Origin: Saturnia japonica
Lineage: Eukaryota > Arthropoda > Insecta > Lepidoptera > Saturniidae
Direction: 5' to 3'
NCBI GenBank assembly: GCA_033032175.1
Contig: CM065311.1
Location: 5,263,190-5,327,189 of the forward strand
DNA length: 64,000 nt
Of the stretch, positions 41,780-52,279 are shown one piece after another (position 1 is the first letter of the stretch; every line of letters starts with the position of its first letter). The position numbers and the translations under genes are program-made. The notes under the pieces are model-generated. The model had not been told where the DNA came from. It ran no database searches and was given only the letters and a program-made list of their open reading frames with translations.

Positions 41780-44756
41780 TTTTCTTTTTTTCTTTAATGC
41801 GTCACAATAAAATTTACATAATTTTTAATTAAAATATTATTTCACTAGAATTTTGGGATTTCTCCGAAAAAGTGTTCCGATATTTTTCTGTCAATGTTTT
41901 AAATGCATTCCTTTTTTAATTTTTATCCGTTGCAACCAGTCATTCTCATTACAAAAAAAAAGGTTATAAATAGGTCAGAACATAAAATATTTACCGAAAA
42001 ATGTTTAAATAGTAAGACTAAATATAATTAAAAAATAACGTAAAATGTAATTGAGATATGAGGAAACTATAATAGTTAACTAACAATATAGTTAAACTCA
42101 TTGTATTTTAGTTTTTAATTTCATCATAATTTTTGGCTTACTTTTTCTGGTTACTTAAACATTGTTGAATACGATGGATTTAAGATAAAATTGATTGTAT
42201 GCTAAAAGGTAAAATAATATATTAAATGTAAATAAATATATTTTATTTCGGTTGCAAGCTATAAAAGCTTCAGCGTTTTGGCACATGGAATACAATGTGT
42301 TAAAATAATTTGCTTGGCACGCCGCTCAGTCGTTCGACGTAGTTGTAGATAGAATTCTACAAGAAAGATTTTTACAACTCGTACGTAAATATTTTCAAGC
42401 GCTACCTCCTGTCGCCGTCGTATGGTGGAAAATGCAATTTCCGCAATGCAAATCGAACGCCCCAGACAGATTTAACGCCTTTTACTTGCCGTTCCGCTCA
42501 TCATTTCCGACAAGAATTGAAGATAGCCACATACTTTTAATAGAGTCAACGTTTCTCACTGTTTAAACTTCTTAATAATCGAATATCGATGTAAATAAAT
42601 TATATTTCTATAACATTTTATTTTATTTGAATCGATCTGGCTCTCGTATTAAGTCTAAATAATAGTATTTTCATAATCTATAGATAATAATAATATTGTA
42701 TTATAAATAATATGTTATTAGTTTTTCGTAAACGGCTGTAATGTTTGATAAAGATAAAGAGAAAATAGTTAATACTTCTATAAATGTACGAGCTTTTAAA
42801 TGGTTCACTGTTGAATGTTTACAAGTTGCATCCATGAAAATGCACTCTCAATTCATTTCGTTTGTATTGGTAAAGTCTCGGAAGCAAACATTTTACTACA
42901 CAGTTTACATAATGGCAACCTCTCAGCATGTTTAGACTACATTTTCCTCACTCTACAATCTATATGTACTTCGATTATCTATTCATATAATTTTAAAATA
43001 TCTTTCTCGCTTTCCGTGACACCTTGTTGCATATTGAACACTTTAGCTGCCTTACATAAAATAAATGTACGTAACATTGGCGAATTCTCCATCAAAGGGA
43101 GCTGAGGGCTTATTAAGCAGTTTCATTGTTCTAAGGTTTTTTTTTTCATTATTGAAATAATTGTCACAGTTTTAAACAGTAACAATTATATATAATTACT
43201 CCGTGGATTAAAATAAAATACATTTAATAATTGTACTTGTACGTAAAAATGTTTCAAAGTAAAAATTATTCGTTTTAGATAAATCCAATTAATATACTTA
43301 AATAATTGCGTACTACCAAAATGTTCATCTTTACTGCTAGCCTATTAAATCCTTGGTTCAGCTGAAAGCTTCGCTAGTAATTTTTTTTATTACCTGTGTA
43401 ATACCTAACAATAATGCAATACAATAAATTATACAGTGTTAGTGTCGGTCAAATAAAGTAAGCGCTAGGAACGAAGACAAAAATCTCCGCCCACTATTTA
43501 GGTAATTAAATCTAAAAGAATTTATCGCTAAAAACAATTATGGTATTGTGTATTGTAAATGGTAGAAGTAATGAAGTAAAGTAGTTATGTTTTATAATAA
43601 CTACATTTGCTACAAAAGATTTTAAAATAAAACGTATAAATATGACAAATATATTAAATGAAATTGTCCAAATATTTTGGTGAGAGTACAATATATTATT
43701 ATTTTTAATGTGAAATTTTGCCACCACCCGTAAAGTGGCGCCCAGGGCGGTCCCGCGCCCCCAATACGTTATAAACGTCTGGCTAATCTACGTTTTTCCA
43801 AATATAGAATTTTCTATATTGAGGAAGCTATAATAATATATTTTCAAAAGTTTTTGTTTTTGAATAATGATATGTATATCGCCGTCCTACTCTCTCAACC
43901 TCGAATTTACTTTTTCATATATTTAAATACTTGTATTTCATGAATTACATTTTATAAATGCTAAAATATTTCCAATTTTACTAATAAACACAATTAAATA
44001 TTCATTACTAAAATGCTTTTAAATGAGTAAAATGTTATCACATAAAAGAACATTGGGAATAGTTGAACATCACTTTGCTGTAAATGAAGATTATTTCCAA
44101 TTGACTTGTCCCATTCAGTGTGTTCTTTGAAGTGAATTCGATGGCGATACCGTCACGGTTGTACCCGTCTACTGAGTGATAACTTCCACTTTACAACACA
44201 AGAATAGATTATGGATGAATGTATTCATTATATAACTTTATAACATGAGTAGCGGTGTACCCGGGTTTTCGCATGACTTTGTAACTACGACTTTATATCC
44301 CGTAATTTTATTTTTACTCATATTGTTGACAATTCATATGCCGTATCAAATGAGGAGTGGCATGTATTTTCCGTGTACAATTTTCAACAAAATCTATTGA
44401 AATTTATTATTCTATTCTACTATCTCTAATGTATTATTAAAGTTTCTTAGCCTCTCACTACAAAGTTTGATCGGTTAAGAACTTCTTTTTTTTAATTTCC
44501 AGAAGTAATATTGACAATTTTCAAAGTTCATCATTCATGGAATGAATTATACTTCCCGTGTATCAAATTAATTATATTAACAAATATTTGTTTGAAAATT
44601 ATTTATTTTATATGATTTTATATAGTAATATTGAAATTTCTTATACCTACCCTATCAATTGACCAGTAACATAAGCATACCGTGTACAAAATTTCATAAT
44701 AATCGGTCAGTTTCATTTTTTTATCGTTTTACAGGTTTGGCGATGTGGTCACATTC

Positions 44757-44835
44757 TCACCTGATTTTAAATAACGATGTGGCCCAAGACGGTAGCACGC
44801 TAAGCCTAGTGGAAGAGGAGGAGTTTCATTTAGCT
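44757..44835 (+). repeat. Family A dispersed repeat, fragment
   Basis: It shares CTGATTTTAAATAACGATGT, then GGCCCAAGA and CTAAGCCTAGTGGAAGA, with the copies at 3,757 and 59,580. Confidence 0.65.
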
Positions 44836-45879
44836 ACAGAAAAATACATTCAAATATGAAACTTTCAAAATCGTGATCACAACACACAAATCCATATAAA
44901 AGGACACCTTTGACAAATGGAAACTATGTTTACATAGATGCCTATTTACCATTATCTGCGCATAAAAGCATCTTTCGAATGAGTTCTGTCAAAGTGGGGA
45001 AAGTATGTATTATAATTTATAATATATGTATTTATTTAAGATGTTACATACTTTTGTCCATAGACGACTGGGTTCATTTGGGTGATTTATGAACCTTCCC
45101 ACATAGAGGGTTTTATATTCTATTTATCGAAGGGTAATAAATTCTGTTTGTATGACAATATATAAATAGTATTGAACGTAAGGATATATATGTATATATT
45201 TGGCTATGCTACTTCAAAATATTGAGTAATTTGTGTAGGTAAATGTATAATATTTGCAGGTATTTGAAATTCGGTTCATGTTCAACCTTTTGTGAAATAG
45301 ATATTATCATATTATACGATATGAGTAAAACTGGATTATTTAAAATCATACAATAAAAATAAATATATATTAAAATCAACTATGCATATTATAAAAATTG
45401 AAAATAACTGCATATAATTAATTACATTTTTCTAATAATTATTTCTTTATATAATATATTTAAGTATAAATAATTTCATGTAAATACAACGCGATTGATA
45501 TCTTTGTAATATTATATATAGGTTTTTTATTAACAACATCAATTTTTCGAATGTTTTGGTGTTCATTTTCTTGAAATAATAACTTTCTTGTAAAACAATT
45601 AGAAACTCATCTATGTCGTATAGTCCCTTAGTTTTTAATTAAATTTTAAATTCTAATGCTTTTGATACATTAGTACAACGGTCACTCTAGAATGAAATTT
45701 GTGAAATCGTTTATGGTTAAAATCTTCTTAATCAACCTTTTTCTTTACAAAATTAAGTATATATAGGTATCTTTCAATGTATGCAGTTCCTTTCTGTCTA
45801 ATGCATTCAAGTTCTTCCTGCTACCTTAACCATCTCATCGGCGACCTACCCACACTTCTATGACTAGTTCTGGTATTTT

Positions 45880-46040
45880 TTCTTCTGACAAACGAGCATA
45901 CGGCCCGCCTGATGATGGTGAACGCTACCGTAGCCTACGGACGTTTGTAATACCATAGATATCAGTAGCGGTTTGCCGACCTTGAAACCGCCTACCACAA
46001 GGAGCTCTGGAAACCCTACTTACCGCCGGAATCTTATGTA
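45880..46040 (-). repeat. Family C dispersed repeat, reverse copy
   Basis: The reverse complement contains GGGTTTCCAGAGCTCCTTG and GGCGGGCCGTATGCTCGTTT, matching 12,640-12,780. Confidence 0.7.
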
Positions 46041-48632
46041 GGATGGTATGATATGATATGATATGATAGAATGATAGAAAAATATTTTTGTCCTACCTCT
46101 CTTAACACCCACTACAGTACTGCTTTACCCCATCTACCATAATTCCTTTGAGCTACAACCGTGGCAATGTCGATGAGACTGGTTCTTCTCTGTATTTCCG
46201 TATTTCAGTTTATGTCTCGGAGAGAAACTCCTGACATCGCACGCTCCATAGCTCTCTGATTTATATTCTGTTTGTGGATGACTTACTGAAATCTAGCATG
46301 TAGAAAATATTTTATTAATCACATTTAATATTATCGTTAGTCTTTACTGATATGTGGTTAGTCTTATCGTCTTCTACGAATAGAATAGAATTAGAACTTA
46401 CACCCAAATATATTACAAACCTACTTGAAACACATATTATTGTACAATAATATTATTACATAAATAATATCCCACAAAACAACTTATAAAACGTCGCAGA
46501 TACGTCGTAAATAATGTGAAGAAGACGAAATATTACGAATTACGGTACATAAATCATATCAATAACCGTATTATATGAAAAGGTTGAACACCTTCGTTTA
46601 TGTTATATTCTGAATCTGCATATAAAGTATCTTCGCAGACCACCGAATGGCCACGGTAATATAGCAATAAAATAGAAAATACTTGTATCTACTAATACAG
46701 AATTTTGCAATAATAGTTTTATTAATAGGGGATCCTACCTATTAAAGGATATTTAGTACTTTACGCTTTAAGGAAGGGTCTAAAAAGCATTTAAGTAGCG
46801 TTTATTATACAGTAATCATTTTCGCATCATAATTGTATTTGTACTCATATTAAAGATATTTCTTATAGCCTTTAAATTGACGTCCGGTTTACAAAATCCC
46901 TTCAGATTAACACAATTTTTTTTTTATTCTAAAGTATTATGGACAATTCTTGTAAGTCTCAATGTCTTTCAAGTTTTACTTCTTAGGTACGATTGTCATG
47001 GAATATGCAATAGACAAAGAGGTGATTGGTGGAGGTACCTGTTCCTGACAAATAAATACACCGGGTGATCCTGAAACACGACAAACTAAAAGAAAGCCAC
47101 TGTGAAGATGTTCATTTTGTTACTATGTTTATGGTGGTCGCGATCCCCACCGACCGCTTTTAATCTATCCGTGTTTTAACATAAAACATTGAAATAATCC
47201 AGTCTGTCTATTAAAAAAACGAACTAGGCTGTGGAGCCTACGTTGGACCAAAGCGTCGCCACACCAATATCCGCCAACATTGGGTACAACAACCGGTCTG
47301 ATCTGCCAAGGCCACAAAACATGATACTGAACTGTAACAAGCGACATCATTTATCAAAATAAAAGAGATTTAGTATCCGATTTGTAACACGAACTTATGA
47401 TGCGGAAGGTTCAAGGGACACTTAGTGCCAACCTGAATAACTTGAGACTTTCGCACAAGGCATCGTCTGCTTCGCAGATATAACGAACTATTCAGAAGGA
47501 AATGACACGTCGCATTTCATGAAAGCTTTAGTGAACGTTGCGTTTGTGGCCGGTTTTTTTTTATACTACTCCAGGGAAATAGGTGTGAAAAGTAAAGAAA
47601 AAAACTTTGATAAGTTATTTAATAAACGTTAAGATTGCGAAACGACATATCCCAATTGGAAAAAGTCTGATTCACACGATTATAATGCAATTTGAAATAC
47701 CACTTGCGAATACATTTATTACCTATATCAGGGTATCGATTCCTCGTAATAATTAAAATGGATCTTAAATTGAAATACACTAGCTGACCCGTTCGAATAT
47801 TTTACACATTATAGAATGTGTTGGCTTCATACAAAACTTATGAAATATTAAATGCTTCCGTTATAAATCTGTGTATCCGTTTTGAATTATATCGTGGCGG
47901 AAGTTGTTTCGTCACGCCATCTGTCCATAGTTTTGATAAACGAGAATAATAATATAAAGCATTGTTGAATCGAGCTAAAAGGAGGATCGTAGAAGGAATA
48001 AATGTATAAAAACTATACACTGTTTCTCTTTTACGAAGCCTGTGGTTAAATCTTTATTTCAGTGTTAACAAACAAACAGATTGTTATGGCGCCTTGAGTA
48101 TATTTTCTTTAGCGTCTAAAGATGACATTTCAAATGATAAAGTAATCAATATTTTTACGAACACCTTGCTTGAGTTTATTGCATTTTATTATAATTTTTC
48201 AATATTTCCTCAATAGCGGGAACAAGCTTTAACACTCTCCCTGCCATGGGGTCAGCCAGCTGGCCCTAAAAAATTTGATGAAGCAAGTCAAGGCTATTCG
48301 AAAAAGAATTACCGGGAGGTCGAGGAGGTCACCGGCCGCCCACTAATTTTTTTTATATCATGCCACTACTATTTATGCGCTATTACTGATAATATCACCG
48401 ATCTTGCACCAGTCGAACATGGATTCGAAAAAAATCCTTTGTATGATCATCGCAACTTGCTTGTACGCCGTAAGCACAAACATTACTAAATTGCTATTGG
48501 TTGTACATTGCTACAAAAATTTGCGAAAGCAAGGCAGAACAAGCGTTGATGCGAAGAACCTCACAAAAAAAACCAACACCCTTTGGTATTTATGATACAT
48601 TGAAGGTTTGTTTATTGTTATTGCGGTGGCAT

Positions 48633-48636
48633 AGCT
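48633..48636 (+). repeat. Target-site duplication, left (AGCT)
   Basis: AGCT before the 5' LTR is repeated at 54,210-54,213 after the 3' LTR. A 4-bp duplication is usual for gypsy-group insertions. If the boundary T is counted the other way it becomes TAGCT. Confidence 0.8.
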
Positions 48637-48943
48637 AGTTATGCAGTCTGTACCCTCTCTTATTACGTCTTGTTAATTGGTACATACGTTAGAAATGCTG
48701 ATGTTACGTTTTTAACCCATATTATGTCTGCAAACTACTGATAGACACCTGGTGTTTTGACTGAATGTATTGCGACATATTTCTCATTATTTCATAGTAA
48801 ACAGCCCCACTTTGTGTTTATAGAATAAGAGTTTATAAAAGAGACATTTGTAACAAATAAAAGCATTCTTAATAAAGCTTCTTGAGAATCAGTCTTGTCT
48901 TAGACTTTTTAAAAACCCTCGGCAGTGCTCCCGAAATTTAACT
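48637..48943 (+). repeat. 5' LTR
   Basis: Starts AGTTATGCAGTCTGTACC and ends CCGAAATTTAACT. It contains TATAAAA at 48,834-48,840 and AATAAA at 48,856-48,861 and 48,871-48,876, so promoter and polyadenylation signals lie close together as in short errantivirus LTRs. Confidence 0.93.
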
Positions 48944-48960
48944 GGCGCAGCCGGTAGGAT
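48943..48960 (+). promoter_or_regulatory. Primer binding site, tRNA-Ser type
   Basis: TGGCGCAGCCGGTAGGAT abuts the 5' LTR, sharing its last T. It resembles the tRNA-Ser-complementary site known for 17.6/297-type errantiviruses. Confidence 0.8.
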
Positions 48961-49133
48961 ACTCAATCAACAATAAAAGTCTGTGTTCGAGTCTTACAAA
49001 TCGGTCTCATGTGCAGATTTTGAGTATCTACGAACCAATAAATAAGTTAACGTCGGGTTCCACATCTATTTCCGAGAGATCCTGTCCTAAAAGCGAAAGC
49101 AGCTATACGGCAAGACATGGGAACGAGCAGACT

Positions 49134-49139
49134 GTAAGT
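49134..49139 (+). promoter_or_regulatory. Putative splice donor for the env RNA
   Basis: GTAAGT, a strong donor, lies 17 nt after the start of an ATG at 49,117-49,119. Pairing with the acceptor at 52,212-52,213 puts that ATG in frame with env. In unspliced RNA the same ATG meets a TAA after six codons, formed by the donor itself. Confidence 0.65.
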
Positions 49140-49209
49140 GACCATTTTTACAATCCTTGTCTCGTCCTTGTTATTTTCTGTGGTTGTATTTTTCGTTGGA
49201 CATTGTTAT

Positions 49210-49319
49210 AATTTTCAAACAAAAATCGTTGAAAATTATTTAACAAATTTTTATAATTTTCAAACAAACATCGTTGAAAATTATTTTTCATAATTTTCGA
49301 ATAAAAATCGTCGAAAGTT
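49210..49319 (+). repeat. Three related palindromes in the retroviral leader
   Basis: 28-nt units at 49,210-49,237, 49,255-49,282 and 49,292-49,319. Each has arms of the AATTTTCAA...TTGAAAATT type around a loop of about 10 nt. In the third, one arm changes to TTCGA and the other to TCGAA, keeping the pairing. Confidence 0.85.
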
Positions 49320-49549
49320 ATTTGACTTCATAGATTATAAGATATTGAGAAATATTAATAATAAATATTAATTTTGAGAATTTTAATTTGATAATTTTAA
49401 TTTCGATAATTTTAATTTTGAGAATTTTGATTTTGATAATTTTGTTATAAGATTTATTTTGTGAATTTTATTTTGAAAATATTATTTTGTGAATTTTAAT
49501 TTTGTGAATTTTACTTTGTGTGTGTTTAATTAAATAAATACAACTCAAA

Positions 49550-52279
49550 ATGCAACGCAACAATGAATCAACAATTCAATTAGTATCAAAAGAACTTTTA
49601 AGTTTAATTCCCAAGTACGATGGTGATCAAAATACTTTAAATTTATTTATTAAAAAAAGTGAATATATAATCAGAAATTTTAGCGGATCAAACAATGTTG
49701 TTCAAACTACATATGTGTTTCATGCTATAACTAGTAGATTATGTGGTAAAGCCGCTGCTCTACTAAGTGAAAGAGAAGACATAACAACTTGGGAACAATT
49801 AAGAGCTGTTTTGATTCAACATTTTGGTGATCCTAGATCGGAAGAGTGTGTGGCAATTGAGTTGGAAAATTTAAAAATTAAAGTTGGTGAAACATATACG
49901 CAATTTTGTAACAGGATACAACAAACACGCTGCACCCTTTTCTCCAAGGTCAATTTATTAACTGATGAAGGCCTCAAAGCCGCTAAAATGATTATCTATA
50001 ATAATATGTGCTTGAATGTATTTTTATATAATTTACCAGAGGATTTAATTCGAATTGTGCGACTTAAAGGTTGTACCGTTTTAGAAAACGCACTAAGTGT
50101 TGTCATGGAGGAGGTCAATTTTCAATATCAGTACAATTCTAAAAATAAAAATAAATCTAATATTAAACCAGTTCAACAATTTTTCACGCCTACTTTAACA
50201 AATAATTTTAATAATAATTTCAAACCTCAACCTGCATTTGTGCCAAATACATTTAATTCCGGACAACAAAATTTTAAATTCGGAATTCCATACCAAACAC
50301 AAAATAATTTTAAACCGTATAATAATAATTTTAAATTCGGTATTCCAAATCAAAATGTACAATTCAGACCTAACCTAAACCAACAAGGATATAAACCAAA
50401 TTTTGGAAATAATAATTTTAAATTCGGTATTCCTAATCAACAAGGGTTCAAACCACAATTTAACAATACACAAAACCGACCTAATTTCAACATGCCAAAT
50501 CAACAATTTAAATTTGGTATACCACCACAAAATCAACCTCAACGTAATCCACCTCAATTTCAGGCAAGCGATGTGTCAATGCGCACAGCTCGTCCTATTA
50601 GACAAAATATGATAGAGTCTTTAGAAATGAACGACCCTGAAATTGAATACCAAGACTATCAACGAATTAAATTAAATATATTAAAGGACGATATGTCCTT
50701 ACGAGTAAACGTGAGTGACACTGAACGATCTGAGAGTCCAATACTAATTTCAGACTCATCAGAAACGTTAACTATTCCTTCAGATTCCGATAAGACTTTA
50801 ACTCACCCAATTCGTTCTCCTTCATCCAGTACTATTACTGCCTGTTCATTACCGGAAACCATACATTCTGCTGAAGATATTGATACGAATGGTATTCCCA
50901 TTATTGAAGAAGCCATCGACACAAAACCTAATCAAATCCTTATTTTTACTTGGAACAGAAACCAATTATCAATAAAAGACTTATCACATGAAAAACAAAA
51001 AATTTTGGAAGTACATTTACCTGTAAACAACACTAACCTTGTTAAGAAATTTCTTTTAGAATATATAAAACCTAAAATTAAATATTTCTTTTACTTTGAG
51101 AGCGAAATTCACCGTAAACAATTTACAAATGCCGTGATAAAACTATTTAAAAAAGATACCGTCAAAATATATGAATGTACTAAAAGAGTTATATACTTAG
51201 GTGATGAAAAAGAGCAACGTGCCACTATACTTGCTTATCATCAAGGTAAAACAAGTCACCGTGGAATCAAAGAAACTCTTATGAAATTAAAGCGTAATTA
51301 TTTTTGGACAAATATGGATATAACAGTCGCTTCTGTAATCAATTCTTGTGAAACTTGTAAAACTCTAAAATATGATCGCAAACCTTTAAAACCAGAATTA
51401 ATGTTAACGCAAACTCAAACAAAACCTTTTGCTGAAATATTTATAGATATATTCTCTATAGAAGGAAGCTACTTCCTTACCATAATAGATGCTTTCAGTA
51501 AACTAGGTCAGGCTTTTGAAATATCCAATCGCTCTACACCTGAAGTAGTTCGTGCCTTAATTAAATTTTTCTCATTTTATGGCGTACCAAATAAGATCAG
51601 TGCTGATTCTGGTACTGAATTCAACAATACACTTTTAAAAGAAACATTACAATTTTATAAAATAGAATTACACATAAGCACTCCACATAATCCTAATTCT
51701 ATGGGTTTAATTGAAAGATTCCATTCAACTATTTTAGAAATATATCGTATCGCTAAATATGAACATAAAATAACTGACGCGGCTAACGTTATGACTTATG
51801 CAATTATGTCATACAATCAAACCATTCACTCAACGACTGGTCTTACACCATTTGAAGTAGTTTTTGGACACACTGATTCTAATAGTACTTTTGAAGTAAA
51901 CTTTAACAAACAATATACGCAACAATTAGTAAACGATCATATGAAACGAACGAAATATCTTTATAAATATTTAACAGACAAAGTAATTGAAAATAAAGAA
52001 AAGATTAAAACAAAACGTGGTGGTGAAACATCATTTGATATTCAAGAAGAGGACACTATATTTGTAAAAGGTGTTAATACAAGGCGAAGTAAAGATAAAC
52101 CGCGTTATCAAAAAGCACAAGTATATGGTAAAATTGACAGAAATATCTGTCCTGTAAAAATGAAAACTCGAAAAACAAACGTGCCTATTAAGGATATAAA
52201 ACGACCTTCGCAGGTACCTCCTCGGGCTCCTGGCTCTGATCATCAGGATTCACGCCCTTCAACTTCACAGAATCGATAA
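49550..52279 (+). CDS. Gag-integrase fusion protein of the endogenous retrovirus
   Basis: One intact frame of 909 codons from ATG. Residues about 1-200 look like errantivirus Gag (LIPKYDGDQNTLNLFI, WEQLRAVLIQHFGD). Residues 200-345 are Asn/Gln/Pro-rich with four FKFGIP repeats (242, 261, 290, 320) and no CCHC zinc knuckle. After a Ser/Asp-rich join at about 375-430, the frame continues with the linker that normally follows RNase H. Integrase follows: zinc site H564, H570, C600, C603; catalytic D633, D686, E722 with 35 residues between the last two (DD35E); then a C-terminal basic tail. No protease (D[ST]G) or reverse transcriptase (YxDD) motif is present. In complete relatives pol is in a different frame from gag, so the deletion created this fusion. 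Confidence 0.92.
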   Translation: MQRNNESTIQLVSKELLSLIPKYDGDQNTLNLFIKKSEYIIRNFSGSNNVVQTTYVFHAITSRLCGKAAALLSEREDITTWEQLRAVLIQHFGDPRSEECVAIELENLKIKVGETYTQFCNRIQQTRCTLFSKVNLLTDEGLKAAKMIIYNNMCLNVFLYNLPEDLIRIVRLKGCTVLENALSVVMEEVNFQYQYNSKNKNKSNIKPVQQFFTPTLTNNFNNNFKPQPAFVPNTFNSGQQNFKFGIPYQTQNNFKPYNNNFKFGIPNQNVQFRPNLNQQGYKPNFGNNNFKFGIPNQQGFKPQFNNTQNRPNFNMPNQQFKFGIPPQNQPQRNPPQFQASDVSMRTARPIRQNMIESLEMNDPEIEYQDYQRIKLNILKDDMSLRVNVSDTERSESPILISDSSETLTIPSDSDKTLTHPIRSPSSSTITACSLPETIHSAEDIDTNGIPIIEEAIDTKPNQILIFTWNRNQLSIKDLSHEKQKILEVHLPVNNTNLVKKFLLEYIKPKIKYFFYFESEIHRKQFTNAVIKLFKKDTVKIYECTKRVIYLGDEKEQRATILAYHQGKTSHRGIKETLMKLKRNYFWTNMDITVASVINSCETCKTLKYDRKPLKPELMLTQTQTKPFAEIFIDIFSIEGSYFLTIIDAFSKLGQAFEISNRSTPEVVRALIKFFSFYGVPNKISADSGTEFNNTLLKETLQFYKIELHISTPHNPNSMGLIERFHSTILEIYRIAKYEHKITDAANVMTYAIMSYNQTIHSTTGLTPFEVVFGHTDSNSTFEVNFNKQYTQQLVNDHMKRTKYLYKYLTDKVIENKEKIKTKRGGETSFDIQEEDTIFVKGVNTRRSKDKPRYQKAQVYGKIDRNICPVKMKTRKTNVPIKDIKRPSQVPPRAPGSDHQDSRPSTSQNR
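52212..52213 (+). promoter_or_regulatory. Putative splice acceptor for the env RNA
   Basis: AG at the end of GACCTTCGCAG, inside the last part of the integrase frame. Splicing here leads into a frame that, from 52,215, encodes a Leu/Ile-rich stretch fit for a signal sequence and runs on into env without a stop. Confidence 0.65.

Larger units (their letters stand above)
41780..48632. other. Intergenic region between the Cys-rich gene and the endogenous retrovirus
   Basis: Mostly AT-rich. It holds a TATAAAA followed by a mixed-composition block at about 42,258-42,500 that could be a promoter but leads to no exon I can support, a family A copy at 44,757-44,835, a reverse family C copy at 45,880-46,040, and an ATGAT simple repeat at 46,044-46,072. 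The open frames here lack domains and splice support. Confidence 0.45.
48961..49549 (+). other. Leader (5' UTR) of the endogenous retrovirus
   Basis: About 590 nt between the primer site and the gag ATG. It carries a short reading frame from an ATG at 49,009, the putative env start codon at 49,117, a splice donor at 49,134, three palindromes at 49,210-49,319, and then a tract of about 150 nt made of loose AATTTTAATTTTGA-like repeats up to the gag start. Confidence 0.75.

Noticed and set aside
42258..42500. Possible promoter with TATAAAA and a mixed-composition block
   Set aside because: No exon or start codon with a donor follows on either strand that I can support. The following frames have non-ATG starts or no domain.
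49011..49211. 66-codon frame in the retroviral leader
   Set aside because: It begins with GTG, not ATG. The ATG two bases earlier is in another frame and stops after four codons. It crosses the likely splice donor.
50375..50612. Open frames on both strands inside gag
   Set aside because: Shadows of the Asn/Gln/Phe-rich repeat region of gag, with no start context or domain.
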